In this document: positions 11,534 to 24,122 of the stretch, piece by piece | Layout of the letters: each line of letters starts with the position of its first letter | Position numbering within the stretch: position 1 is the stretch's first letter | Source of the DNA: Glycine soja | Lineage: Eukaryota; Streptophyta; Magnoliopsida; Fabales; Fabaceae | Length of the DNA stretch: 64,000 nucleotides | Direction of reading: 5' to 3' | NCBI RefSeq assembly: GCF_004193775.1 | Contig: NC_041010.1 | Coordinates: forward strand, 42,397,562 to 42,461,561 | The notes under the pieces: model-generated | The model's database searches: none | Seen by the model: only the letters and a program-made list of their open reading frames with translations | Told to the model about the DNA's origin: nothing | Translations under genes and position numbers: made by a program

Positions 11534-11933
11534 ATGCCTTTGCCTTCCCAATCACGCTTTCCAAGGCTGGACTTTTGTGCCAAAGCCCATTGGAGAATGC
11601 ATTGGGCTTAATAAAAAAGGAAAAGGCCTAAATGAGTGCGGAGTACGTGAGTTCTGTGGTGGATCTTATGGTTCTCAAGGGTCGGCCCAAGTATAAGATA
11701 AAAGGAAATTACCTTATTGGGATACTTCTCATGTGAGGTTCTATAATGTGGATTTTGGGTGGGGAAGTCCTAGCTACGGAGGACCTGCAGGGGCTATACC
11801 TTTTGTTAGCTTTTATGGACGGTTTAGAGATAGTGAAGGTGAGGATTGGGTTGTAGTGCCAATTTTGTTGCCACACCATGTCATGAAGAAGTTCCTCTTT
11901 GAACTAGTGAAGATCACAGTGAGGTCCCTGTGA

Positions 11934-14900
11934 ACTTGTGTGCAACAAAATGGCAAATAGGTCCATGTTGTAACACTGCTGTTATGATAAAGGAAAAGTG
12001 AGAGCAACACACTTTAAAATAATGTTACTTAGAGCCGGCCTGCTTTAGATTTAAAATAAGTAACATTTTAAACAATAAAAATATGATTAAAATAAGAGTT
12101 TAATTTTGATTGTTAGTTTTATATTATTAATCAATCAGAAATCATAATAAATATAATTTTTAAAATAATTTTTATAAAAATCAACAAACTTGTAATGCAA
12201 TGTTTTTATATTATATATTTTTACTAATTTTTTGCTATAACACTTCGAGTTTTAATTAGAAACATTAAAATTTAAAATATTTTATATTTAACTTTATCTT
12301 ACAAAGCATGGTACTGTACTGATAATTTGTAGAAGAATTATCATGTTCCTGTGCTTTCTTGTCACGAGAGAGACAACCAATCTGGCAATCTGTGATGGAA
12401 TGGCGTTGCCTTTAGATGCTATGTGCATGTGAAGCATTTGCTTTTTTCAAAAACCTTCTTTGAAATTGATACGATTCAGGTATTGAGACATGTGAATTTG
12501 ACTATATATATGTAATGGTACCAAGCTCTCATGTATGAATTTTTCCTCCTAAAAGAAAGTCAAAGGATTGGCCGAATTCTAAATATGCCGCACGTTTGTG
12601 TCAATGTGAAGTTAGGCAGGTTTAATTGGTGTCGATGCATGTGAATAGGAAATACATATGCTAAGTGTTGCAGAGTGCTCAAAGCTTTTTTTTCATTTGG
12701 TTGAAAGAGAAATGGTAGCACTCTTTTAAATAATCCTCCATTGATTGAATTTTTTTCAAAACACAATTTTGGGTAAATCTTACTTTGCATTGAGTCTCTC
12801 TTCTATTTTTAATTTTTTATAGTTTCAATAAGTTTTAATTAATAGAAAAATATGTATTAAAAAGAGTGTGTTACTGTTTATTAGCACTCCTCAAGATAAA
12901 AGAGAATATCCTCTCACATCTACCGTGTTGTATTTTTTACAGCAAGAATATTTTTTTTCTTCTAATGTGCAAGATTTGACAACGTTACAACCACAAAGTA
13001 TACTAACAAATTTTTTATGAATATGATTCCTTAGTATTTGAGAGCTGAGAGCTTTGAACTATTGGTAAATGCCACCACACTTTCTATCATGAACTTAAAA
13101 TAGACAGTAAGCGAAACATGACAATAAGTATAATAAATTGATAATACTAGAAATTTTAGCATGGAATACGTCAAATCCTCGATATGAATAAGGAAAACCT
13201 ACAGGACCCATAAACGACTTAAACTTTTGCTATAATTATAATGGAAATGCATATCAAACAATAATAATGTATTTTCAAATTGCAGATAAAATCCTCACAA
13301 ATTGCTCTTAATTAGTATTGTAACTCACATAATATTTGTACCATGGTGGGTTTTTTTTTTTTTTTTTTACTGAATTGTACCATGGTGTTTGATCTTCACA
13401 ATTACAGCCGATTAACATTAGAGTAAATTTTGAGGTTAAACGGAAAATGTTTTCATGTAGTAACGCATGGATAAAAGGTTGTTCCTTGGTTGTACAAATG
13501 ACTATTGTCCCATATTTTATGCCCCTACATTGAAACATCAAAATCCAAGAAGAGGCACCATATATAATCCCCATGTTCTTCTATCAGTTTTATCCCAAGC
13601 ACAAGGATAGTACATAGCAAAATGGAGACAAAATGTAGTGGTGGTGGGGTTGCCAATTATATGATATACAGTAGGGCATGCAATTAACTTCTTAAGCTTT
13701 TTGTTTCTTAGCATAGCAAGTGTGTGATGATAGGAATAGGAGCGGCAAAGGCAAGCTACTTTGGTGCCACTTCCAAAAGGAGACAAATTAGATACAGCCA
13801 CTTCATAATCGATCCCCATTTTCCTAACAGCTAGCTGCACGCAATAGAATGAATGTTGGCCCTGCTCCCTAGTTTCTACTTGGTGGTCCTTTTACTAGAA
13901 AACATAGCATTTCTAGTTAATTTTTTTAGGTTTTGTAAAATTCTAGTTCGGAATTTTTATCTAGCACAATTTCTTTTTCTTTTTAGTTTTTCTATGTACT
14001 TTTGTAAATCTAGGTTTGGTAATAAAAATATATAAACTTCAAGAAAATACTAATATTTATATTATCAAGATATTTGTACCAAACATTGCCCATAACTTAT
14101 AACAAGAATAATTATACATCATGCTCAATTTCTGAGAGTGATTGTATTTTTTTTTAATCTTTATCAACATTGGTACAAAGTATTTAATATTAAAAACACT
14201 GACTTATTTTTATCAAATATCCTAAACACCTATAAAACAAATATTTTTTTAAAAAATATAATTGATTTTATACTCAAAATCAAAATTCAAACATGGAATC
14301 GGATCACTTGATTGATGGAGATATTCTGGCTCTGCTGCATACTAGCATATATGCCACCCTTTTGGTGAATAGTATAATGAGAGTTCAAATTAAGAGACAG
14401 GAGCCCTAAGTACCGGCGCTTTTCATGGAACTGAAATGGGGGAATTAAGTGAAAATAAGGGCATAGGACTGCAGGCGCATCTCTAATTTCATGGCACATA
14501 GGCTTTGACAAATGACAACTATCCCTACTAATATACCATGTTTTAAGTTTGAATTCTGAACTTTTATTTAACTATTTAGATTCGTTCCCAGTGTTTGAAC
14601 AATAATGATGATTAACATCAGTGTTAATTTCATAACATCTAGTTCTATTTCTTACACGTGAATCTAGCTTGTTTGTTTAGTTATATATTGAATGGAGACG
14701 ATGGATCCTAAAGTCAATAACTTGAATCAGGCACGTGAACTTCTTAAAAAAGAAATCGTTGGTTTGAAACTTCTTAGATAATAACTACTGTTATTTATCA
14801 ATGTATTCTGGCTATAAATTATTTGATGTAAAAAAAATAAATAGAGTTATAGTTTTCTTTAACAGCAAAAGCAAGAGAGGGAATAAATCGTTAATTAGTT

Positions 14901-16001
14901 TTCTTCCTTCTACCATTTGGTACTTTTATTTTTGCATATTTTCTCATTTATTAGGGACATTTTTGTCAAGCAAATAAAGAAAAAAAAGTTTTAACTTTCT
15001 TTTTTACCAAATAATTTTAAAAAATTATGTCACTTTTTACTTCTTTTTTTCTCTTTCCTTTAAGTTACTTCCCTAGACCAAACACGTAATTAGTTCTCAT
15101 TTTTTTCTCATAATTTAGTGCACGAATAAATTAAACAAAGTCTCCACCACAAAATAAATTAGTGTTAATTTAGTCATTTTTTTATAATTTATAGAAGGGA
15201 GAATATAATTAGACATAAAAGTTAAAATTAAGAATCTTTAACAAGATTTGCGTTGTATCCAAACTTGCTCGACTCGAATGTGCCAATGCTAACTAATGAT
15301 TACAATTAAAAAGCCTTTTTTCAATTTCCATTCACCCTTCCAAAATTCCTTACAAATAGTAATAAAAAACCATCAATTGTATTAAAAAAAATCACCACAA
15401 AATTATAAGAGATATTTATACAAAACACAAAAGTAAAACAAAAATACTAAAGCTATAAAATTTCTACAAATGCTACTCATATAGTAGTTTGAACCACTCA
15501 AATGACTTTCTAATTCACTATAATTATAGCACAACATCATATTTATCGGTTAACAATAGAAATTACCTCGTCTAGTAAAGACAAAGACGAGAGAAAAATA
15601 TTTTATATGCAAAGACATTTGTCAATATTTTTTTACTAGGATCCACCCATATGACCCACCATCCTTTAGCCATGATTAGAGGAATCTCAAGGAAGGGAGG
15701 GTCATCATTGGAACAACCCCAACAAGAACAGTAAAAGTATAGTATTTCTTACACAAAATCAGTTTATTCCATAGATTTCATTTCTCGATGGAAGGCCTGA
15801 TCCGATTCTTCTTTTCCCATTTTTCAATTTTAAAACTCTAATGATTATGTGTCTACGATAAAAAGGATAGATTACTTTCTTCTAATTTCATATTTTTTAT
15901 TATTTTATCATTAACTTCTCCTAAAATTAAAGTAAAATATTATAATTAAGGTAAATAAATCTAAAAATAAGAGAAGAAGAACTTCACCAGAAAAATAAGA
16001 G
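11934..16001. other. Intergenic DNA, no recognisable gene
   Basis: AT-rich with many A and T runs. Short open frames, for example on minus at 13538-13840 (100 codons) and 14287-14511, have no family resemblance I can see and no splice partners. No TIR-bounded element was identified here. Confidence 0.5.
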
Positions 16002-16247
16002 AAGAAAGTTTAGTTATATAAAAAAAGAGAATTTCATAATAATTAATAAAAGAATAAAGAAACTTGTTAAAAAAAATGCAAAAAGTATACTAAAGTAAAA
16101 TATATTATACCCTATAAAAAAATAGCATATAAAGAAAGTTTAGTTATATAAAAAAAGAGAATTTCATAATAAAAGAATAAAGAAACTTGTTAAAAAAATG
16201 CAAAAAGTATACTAAAGTAAAATATAATATACCCTATAAAAAAATAG
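16002..16247. repeat. Tandem duplication, about 130-bp unit, two copies
   Basis: The block starting AAGAAAGTTTAGTTATATA at 16002 is repeated from 16132. The second copy lacks about ten bases (AATTAATAAA region) and has a few substitutions. High identity suggests a fairly recent duplication, upstream of the putative RopGEF promoter. Confidence 0.9.
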
Positions 16248-16399
16248 TAGAAAAGTGCATTTAGCTATAATGCAGGGAGTAGTGACTATAGGAACAAGTT
16301 TAATTTGAAAATTGAAATGAAAATCTTGATTATGAGAAGATGATTTCCAACTTAAGGATGATCTTGATAGATAGGGCTCACAATCCAAACCGCAGAAAG

Positions 16400-16614
16400 G
16401 GAACCGGGCCCCACTACATTCAACGGCCCAAAATAGTTACTCTCTTTCTCTCTCTCTCTTTGCTATTAAACACGCACACTCCATTTCCATTGCTAGTTTC
16501 TCTCTCCAGCTCCAACCTCACTCTGCTTCTCCTTCTCTAATACTCCCTGTACGGTGCCATTGCTCTTTGCTTATGCTCGCCATCGCCATTCACCAAACAA
16601 CAATGCCATCCCAG
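16400..16614 (+). promoter_or_regulatory. Putative promoter and 5' leader exon of the RopGEF gene
   Basis: A GGGCCC/GGCCC cluster (site II-like) at about 16407-16430 is followed by a long CT-rich tract, then a pyrimidine-rich leader typical of plant 5' UTRs, ending in a strong donor CCCAG|GTACGT (GT at 16615). Two in-frame ATGs near 16574 and 16603 would give only a short peptide before the donor. I read it as a non-coding or uORF-bearing first exon spliced toward the RopGEF coding exon at 17821. The acceptor is not identified, so the link is inference. Confidence 0.4.
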
Positions 16615-17820
16615 GTACGTTAACATTGCCGTTATAGGAACCTCTTCTGTTTTCACTTTCAACACATGTTAGAACTAATTAGAACCAAATATTTCCTTCT
16701 TTTTTTTTCCCCCCTAATTTTTCAACTCACCTTTCTTCTTATTGGATCTTCCTCAATCCTCACTTTCGTTTATAAAAAGAAACCTTCTTTTGATTATCTG
16801 CGTGACCCTTGTTTTTACTTTTCAGAAGACCATCCTCTCTTACTTTTTTGACCATCTCTTCGTAAAGTTACTATAACTAACGCCTTTTACTTCACTCCAC
16901 CCCAGTGCTCTTTTAGTATTATTTCCCCCCCTTATGATTAATTAATTATTAGTTCTGATTACTTTGTAATTAAGTAATTATGCTCAACGTCCATCTATTC
17001 TTTGTTTCTTATCTCATAATGTATAATAATACGTATGTTTATACCGTATAACATGGCCCGTAATTTATGATACTTTGAGTAAGAAAATAGGGGGTGGATA
17101 TATACGTGTAGCCGATGAATCACACAAGAAAGTTCATTTTCATTTTTTTTAATTAAATAAAAAAAATAATCCTCTTTTTTGCGGGATTCAAACCAGTTAG
17201 TTCTAGTCGGATCAAGATATCATTGCTGCTAAATGTGATTTTTGCTTTTATTAAAAGAGGTATATTATTAATATAATTTCTTCCAATATTATTATAATAG
17301 TATCTTTTTATCTCGTTTATGACTTTAATTATTTTATTTCAATTTTTTTTAGAGATGTTCAAATTTTCTCTCTGTTTTATCTCTTTTGTTGTAAAACAAA
17401 TTGTGTGAAAAGAGATCTAAGTCAGTTGATTGAGGAGCATGTGTGCTTTAGTTCCATTCCTACTTATAAAAAAAAAACAAATTGTGTAAACTCATGGAAT
17501 AGTATAATTTTTCTTTCTAAAATTTCTGGACATTATAGTGGAAGTTATTTCAAGCGTGACTTGGTGGTACGTCAAATTAAATGCTTAGGAATGGTAGAGG
17601 TGACACTGGTGGACCATGTTGTCCTCAGCCTGCATTAATCTCGAAATTTTATCAGGTGTGGGCATAATGTGAGTGTTGAAAATGGCTTAGAGTAATGTTT
17701 TGTGATATTGTTGGTGAAAGAGTCAAGTAAAGAGTTATTGAAGCCGCAGTGAGTCAGTGCCTTTGTCCTCAATCAAACACTGATACAGTGGAGTAGTAAA
17801 GAGGCAAGAAATTGAAGGGG

Positions 17821-20800
17821 ATGTTGATGATGAGAAAAAGACTAGCATGCTGCACAAGGGAAAAGAAATTTAGCATCGATCATGATGAGCAAGAAAGTAA
17901 GTTCATACTAGTCAAACTCTCACTCTGTTTATGTGCTTTTTTTACCATTGATTTGGCTGAGTAATTTTAAAGATTTTTTATGATTAAAACTGTAAAATTA
18001 ACTTCAACAAATTAGACTGTAAAAATTGTGTAAACGATATTAACAAAATAAAATAAAATAAATTTATTTACGATAAGTATGGTTTGCCATTGGATCTAAG
18101 TAAATGCCGGTGTTATAAATATTTGTAGAATTGATAAATATACATGTTGATATGACTACCATTTAATAAATTTTGTGAAAGGAAACTTGGTATCATAACT
18201 TATGCTTTATTTCAACCCTGGTCAGAAATACCCATTTTCAGAGTAGGTAGTTATTTTCTGGTTGTTGCGGTCATGTGTGTGAACCAACGAAAGGAACTTC
18301 CATATTTTCAAATTTTGTATGCTGATCAATTATTGCCACGTTCTTCTTGAAAATGCCACAAGCTAAACGATAAACAGTAGTCTTCACTTATTCCACTTGA
18401 ATTTTGGTTATCGATTATTTATTGTTAATCCTGAAATTTAAGTCAAACTTAGCACATTGAGCTTTGAAAAATTCCAATCTTTTCGTACTATTTATGATAT
18501 AAATAAGACTAACATTGTTGAGCTTTCTCTGTCCTTTTATTTTCCCCTTTTCCTAAACAAGATGGTGGAATCCCACAATTTGAACCATTTGCTTTGTTCC
18601 ATTATTTTAGATGTGACATGGGTCTTGTTTTGGTTTTGAGCAATTGTGACGGTGTTAGAAGAATTGAATGAATAATGTGAAGTTTTGGGGCGTGGAGTGT
18701 GATAAAATCACAGAAATTGTGGTGGTTATCTTTCTCAATCTCAAATATTAAATCTGAATCTGAACATCTTTGACCGACATGTTTGTTGACCATGGGCCAC
18801 AGGGAGTGATGTTATTTAACTACTAGCTGTGCCACTCTTCTTGATAGATAGGTGCTGACAAATTGAAGTAAATGGGTGCAGAGTGGGGATGCACATTGCA
18901 CCATGTATTCATTGCCCTACTTTGGCCCTCAGAAAGAAAGAATTTAAAATATTTTTCCAGCGGTTTAGATGTGATTCTTTTGTGGGGATTCTCTTACATA
19001 TCTTTTGAGGCATTTTTGTCCTTAGCTTTAATTCGATGCCGCTGATGTTCTATCCTGTCATAGCCACAATAGCCTCGGAAGCTTTTCTGTTCTGTTCGAA
19101 TCTTTGCCGTGCAAACCCTGGCTCATTTTGGTTAGTTTACAAGTACATACATATAATATTACAAGACATGGATATGATACTACATGGACACGGAAATATA
19201 ATAAATCTTAAAAAATTATAGGACCCGACTTTAATATATATAAATTTAATAATTTAAAGTGAACATTTTTTGAGAAAAATTTAAAGTGAACATAATCACA
19301 AGAGATTTCATGTTTCAAAAATAAGCATAAATCATCATAAATATGAAATATAAAAAGCTACCCGATTATTATGGTAAATATTTTATTGTGTGGATCACTA
19401 GTATGATGTAACTCATAGTGATCTTATTCAATTTGAGTTAAATGCTTGAAGGGTGAAGTTTGCTGCTCATTCAAGTCGATTAAATAGGCTCTTCTTCAGA
19501 AATCTGAATTTAAATTCGACTCCGTTATCTTATTGAAGGGTTGATGCGTTATTATTGTTCAGAAAACAAGCTGAAACATCTTATTCTGAACTCATGTTGT
19601 ATTGCCAAACGCCAAAATGAAAAATTAAAAATTAAAAAAAAAGGTTCGCTGATGACACTTGCATGTGACAATGTATGCTTCATTATCCATTATATTAATA
19701 TAGAGTTCAGGACAGATTTGAGTGATGGCTGTGCCCTTCTCTTAATGTTATCGCCTTGTTGGTGAGAGATCTACCATGCATTTTTAAAGACTCTTAAGAC
19801 AATAATATATAGTGGATAATAAAGACTAAAAAAAATCAAAAGTTTATCAGCACTCAACTTGTCATGTGCTTTAGATATTATGTATTGGGCTATAAACAAA
19901 TATGACTTTTGGCAAAAATAACATATATTCTGGTCAGCAAATCTTGCAATAGGTCACATTAATTTGCTATGAGGAGGATCTGCAGTTGCAGTGATACTTA
20001 ACCTTGGGCGAAGGCATAAATTTTTTATACAAACTAGGAAGTTAACGATATCCGTGACAGAGATACGGTGGAATCTCAATTATTCATTCTCCGTGATACA
20101 ATTAATTCTTAACCATTAGAGATAGTTATTTATTTATTTATTTAAATTTGGAGTCTTTGAGTATTTATGAATTACATTTTTAGATGTGTCGAGTGGAACT
20201 ACTTGAGAATAACAAAAGCAAATAATTTAGATTTTTATTTCCGATGTAGCTTGTATATGCGTGTAGATATGGAAGAATTCAGAAAAAAAATATTATCACT
20301 TAATTGAAGTTATGTACCAATACCAATGTGACAATTTATATTTGGGTTTTAATTGTAAAATGCTGTTTATTCATATGCTACTTTTGGATGTTTGCCTGCA
20401 TTGCTGATTTGTCAAATGGCAGAGGGAATATATTCTTGCATTATTTTGAAAATAACAGGGGGATTTCATTTTTTCCACATGTAAATTGTAATATTGTTAA
20501 ATTTAAGTATAGCACCTTTTGAAATCATAGTTTTAATGTATAAAATGGAATTTTAAAGGGATTATGACATATAACGGCCTTGAGAGTTGCATGCTGAATA
20601 ACCAGTCTTATGAAGATGAGAGCAGAACAAGTAGAGGAGATGAATGCATAACTGATTCATTTGATGACGACGACTCCAGTTGTTCCTCCAGCAAAGATGC
20701 TTTTGGATCATTCTCTTCAAAATGTTTGACAATGAAAAGGGATGATAAAGGACTTGAAGAATGGGAACTCTCAGAAAGTCCTCAACATTTTTGTGTCAAA

Positions 20801-23651
20801 GAGAAGCCTTATGCTATCCAACATTCAGATATTGAAGCCATGAAAGAAAATTTTTCAAAGCTTTTACTAGGTGAAGATGTTACAGGAGGAACTAAGGGCC
20901 TCAGTACAGCTTTGGCACTGTCTAATGCCATCACAAATCTATCAGGTCTGCTCTAACTCCATTTTACAAATTACAACTATCTGGTTTTGGTTCCTTTAAA
21001 AATTACATGAAAGTGGTGAAGTTTATCACAAAAAAGGAATGACTTGTAATGCTTTTATGATACTCTTCTAAACCTTATATATAATCATAAAATTTCACTT
21101 GCAAGAGTAAATGGCTGTTTCTTATTCATTTCTCTTTTTTCTTCTGGTTTTATTTTTAAGGAATCTAAGTACTTAATGATCATATGCAGTGTCCGTTTTT
21201 GGTGAGCTGTGGAAATTGGAACCACTATCTGAAGAAAGGAAGAGAAAATGGCAGAGAGAAATGGACTGGTTATTGTCTCCTACCAACTATATGGTCGAGC
21301 TAGTTCCTGCTAAGCAAAGCAGTTCCAATGGTGGGATTTTTGAGGTATTTTTCATTTGAGCTATGATATGAAAGGATGGACTATTTTTAACATCATATTG
21401 CAATAAAATAAGAGAGTCATTTTCTTCAAACAGATAATGACCCCAAAAGCTCGTGCAGACATCCACATGAATCTTCCAGCACTCCAGAAGTTGGACTCTA
21501 TGCTTATTGTATGTCACATTGTGGTCTTTTTTTCTCATCAAAATTTGGAACTTTGTTTCAACTGACTTACTAGGCTACTACATCATTTTTGGTTGACAGG
21601 AGGCACTAGATTCAATGATAAATACGGAGTTTTGGTATGCAGAGGGAGGAAACCGGGCAGAAGGGAGGGACACAGATGCACAGCATAGCAAAAGATGGTG
21701 GCTTCCATCACCCCAAGTACCAAAAAGTGGTCTTTCTGATACTGAAAGAAAGAGGCTACTTCATCACGGTAGGTTGGTACGCCAAGTATTCAAGGCTGCC
21801 AAAGCTATCAATGAAAGTGTGTTGCTTGAAATGCCTGTGCCAGCTATTATTAAGGATGCACTTGCAAAGGTGATAATCTTGTAATGTTGAGTAACTTCAT
21901 TCTGAATTGAATTGAAACTATGTACATTTTATCCTGAGCAACTTTAAGGTTAAGGAATTTAATTGTTGACACTGAATATAACTCCTGAACAAGAAAATTG
22001 CATCTTTTGATAACTTGACCATGAGGAACTTTTCATTCTCAGCTTAAGAACATCATAGAAATCATAATCAAATGGTACACTTTGATAAATTAAATTGTGA
22101 TCTTCATTGCATCATTACTATATCTGCCTCTATGTTGCAGTCTGGAAAGACAAACCTTGGACATGAATTGCACAAGGTTTTGACAGCTAAATCAAGCTCT
22201 GGAGAAGACATGCTTAAATATCTCAACTTGAAATCTAAAAATCTTGTCCTTGAGACTGTTAATAGACTGGAAGCTGCTATATTCTCATGGAAAGAGAGAA
22301 TTTCGGAACAAGTTAGTGGCAAATCCCCTGTTCGATCCTCCTGGTCGCCTTTTGTTAAGGATCCTATGTCAGAGGTTGATAAACTGGAGTTATTATTGGA
22401 CCGTGCAGAAACACTACTACAGCTGATTAAAATCAGATATCCAAACCTTCCTCAAACATTTCTGGATGCTACCAAAGTTCAATATGGCAAGGTGAGTTTT
22501 TTTGTAATGCATTTCATTAATTATTCTGACTGGAGAAGACACACTAATGGTCTGTTTGATTCCCTTTCCTGTTTTTGGTTTTATAAACTGTTTTTTAAAA
22601 CAGTTGCATACCATCCAGCAATGAATTTTCTTGTCTAAAATCTATTATGTTTTGAAAATTGATTCCAAAACAAATGTTAAAAAAAAAACAGCATTTCAAA
22701 AAAAAAAAAAACACAAGAGCAGCTTAGAGATGTTTTTTCATTATCTTCTGTTATAATCGTATTCAACCTCTCCCTTTTCAGTTTTTGATTTTAAAAACTG
22801 TTTTTTTTTTAAAAAAGTTCATACTACCAAGTGCTCAATTTCTTATCTAAAATCTGAAAAGTTTTGAAAATTGTTTCGAAAACAAATGTTTTAAAAATAA
22901 AGAAACAAAACAGCTTAGAGGTGTTTACTCATCGTCTTCTTCTGTTTTCATCTTGTTCAACCTCTCTCTCAATTCCACACTCTTTTCGTGCCTTGTACCA
23001 CCCTCCACCAATTATTTGAACAACCTTATTTAATTGTATTTTTGAAAATTAAACAGGTTTCAAAAATAGAAATCAAAGTATCAAGCACACTGTAAGGTTT
23101 CATAAATCTCTTTGTTTTAGGTTTTATGATATTTGCTTCATTTACCCTCCTGCCTACCCCCAAAAAACTGAAAAATCCTATTCGTTGAGGCATAAAAGTT
23201 TTTCATTATTCAAGTTGTGAGATTTCTGGCATAAATTCAGTGTTAATATGTTTTTCTTTTACGGTTTCCATAGGATATTGGACATTCCATTTTGGAAGCA
23301 TATTCCAGAGTTCTTGGAAATTTAGCCTTCAGCATACTGTCTAGAATAGGAGATATATTGCAGGAGGATTCTTTAAGCAATCCTAATTCACCTGTGGCGA
23401 TAAAATGCTCTCCTGGGATTAATCTCTCTCAAACTTGGGAGGTCAGTTCACATATCAAGCAGTCCTTACTTGATAAGATCAACAAGGCAGATCGGCAATA
23501 TTGTAACTCTAGCTGCTATAGTACTTCTGATTTAGAACTTCCATCTATTGATATAAAATCCAGCTCTGTAATAGCTACACCAAACAGGAGTACTGTCTGG
23601 TGCATTAGTAGAGAGGCTTGTAAAAGTGTGTCTCCTCTAAATTCTCCATAG
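17821..23651 (+). CDS. Rop guanine nucleotide exchange factor (PRONE domain), RopGEF14-like
   Basis: Activates plant ROP/RAC small GTPases by GDP release at the plasma membrane. Coding exons are 17821-17896, 20559-20945, 21190-21344, 21434-21508, 21600-21869, 22141-22491 and 23274-23651. All junctions are GT-AG, the phases agree and the total is 563 aa. Exon 1 encodes [20 protein letters not shown] and on to DEQE, joined to (R)IMTYNGLES; this basic, double-Cys start is what I remember of RopGEF14 proteins and was found 2.66 kb upstream of exon 2. ATG 17821 is the first after an in-frame stop at 17797. Residues 26-115 are acidic and Ser-rich. PRONE runs from about 117 ([15 protein letters not shown]) to about 480, with [31 protein letters not shown] and a Lys/Glu-rich helix pair. 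The C-tail (about 480-563) is variable and may be autoinhibitory. Intron 6 holds a tandem repeat. Partial dead copies lie at 29.6-33.6 kb. Confidence 0.92.
22561..22970. repeat. About 205-bp tandem duplication inside RopGEF intron 6
   Basis: Two head-to-tail copies (22561-22770, 22771-22970) share TCCCTTTCCTGTTTTTGGTT-like starts, AAAACTGTTTTTT, TCTAAAATCT, GAAAATTG and end in TTCAACCTCTC. Divergence is perhaps 20 percent, so the duplication is not recent. The poly-A/T tracts can pair, which might affect splicing, though nothing shows this. Confidence 0.75.
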
Positions 23652-24060
23652 TAGCTTATGTTTGGCCACTTTTGTAAATGTTATTGTTATTACTACATGG
23701 CATGCTTAGTAAGAAAAGAAGCAAACTGATAGGTTTGCCTTCCCATAAATTTTGGTTGGCTTTATAACTAACTATGCACAATCCTTGATCATATATTGTG
23801 GTTTTAACAGATCATATATTACGTGTTACTACGAAAATAATTTCTATACTCCTATTTTCTCATGGCCCTGACGGTTGTTTCTATGGGGAGTGGAAAGTGA
23901 GAATTTCTTGTCATGTTGCATTGAAGCAGTTGGTTACTGAAATCAGAGAAGTGTGAGCAACTGAAAGGAATAGAAACTAAGAATATTTTTGGAAAGGATA
24001 GAGCAAGTATTATCCTCTGGATGACAGGGGTTTCTATTAGTAGAATCTCTTTTTGACAAC

Positions 24061-24122
<62 letters not shown>

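Larger units (their letters stand above)
9985..11933 (+). pseudogene. Broken BAHD acyltransferase (benzyl alcohol O-benzoyltransferase-like)
   Basis: Remnant of exon 2 of a BAHD acyl-CoA-dependent acyltransferase. It starts after an acceptor-like TGTGTAG at the family's usual intron position. Part 1 (9985 to about 10300) carries the HxxxD active-site motif as HTICD and the stretch GLVQFLTMVGEIARG. Part 3 (11534-11933) carries FAFPITLSKAG and the structural DFGWG motif, ending in a stop at 11933. The middle part (LWKCRTVALGLEPNEIV) lies on the opposite strand at about 11100-11177, which indicates a local inversion. Lesions: exon 1 missing; AT-rich insertion between about 10320 and 11085; a 333-bp MITE at 11201; an in-frame TAA where a Lys codon is expected near 11630; a frameshift near 11722. 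It cannot make an enzyme. Intact relatives acylate alcohols such as benzyl alcohol. Confidence 0.8.

Noticed and set aside
13538..13840. 100-codon minus-strand open frame
   Set aside because: No recognisable domain, no promoter or splice signals, and a length expected by chance in this amount of sequence.
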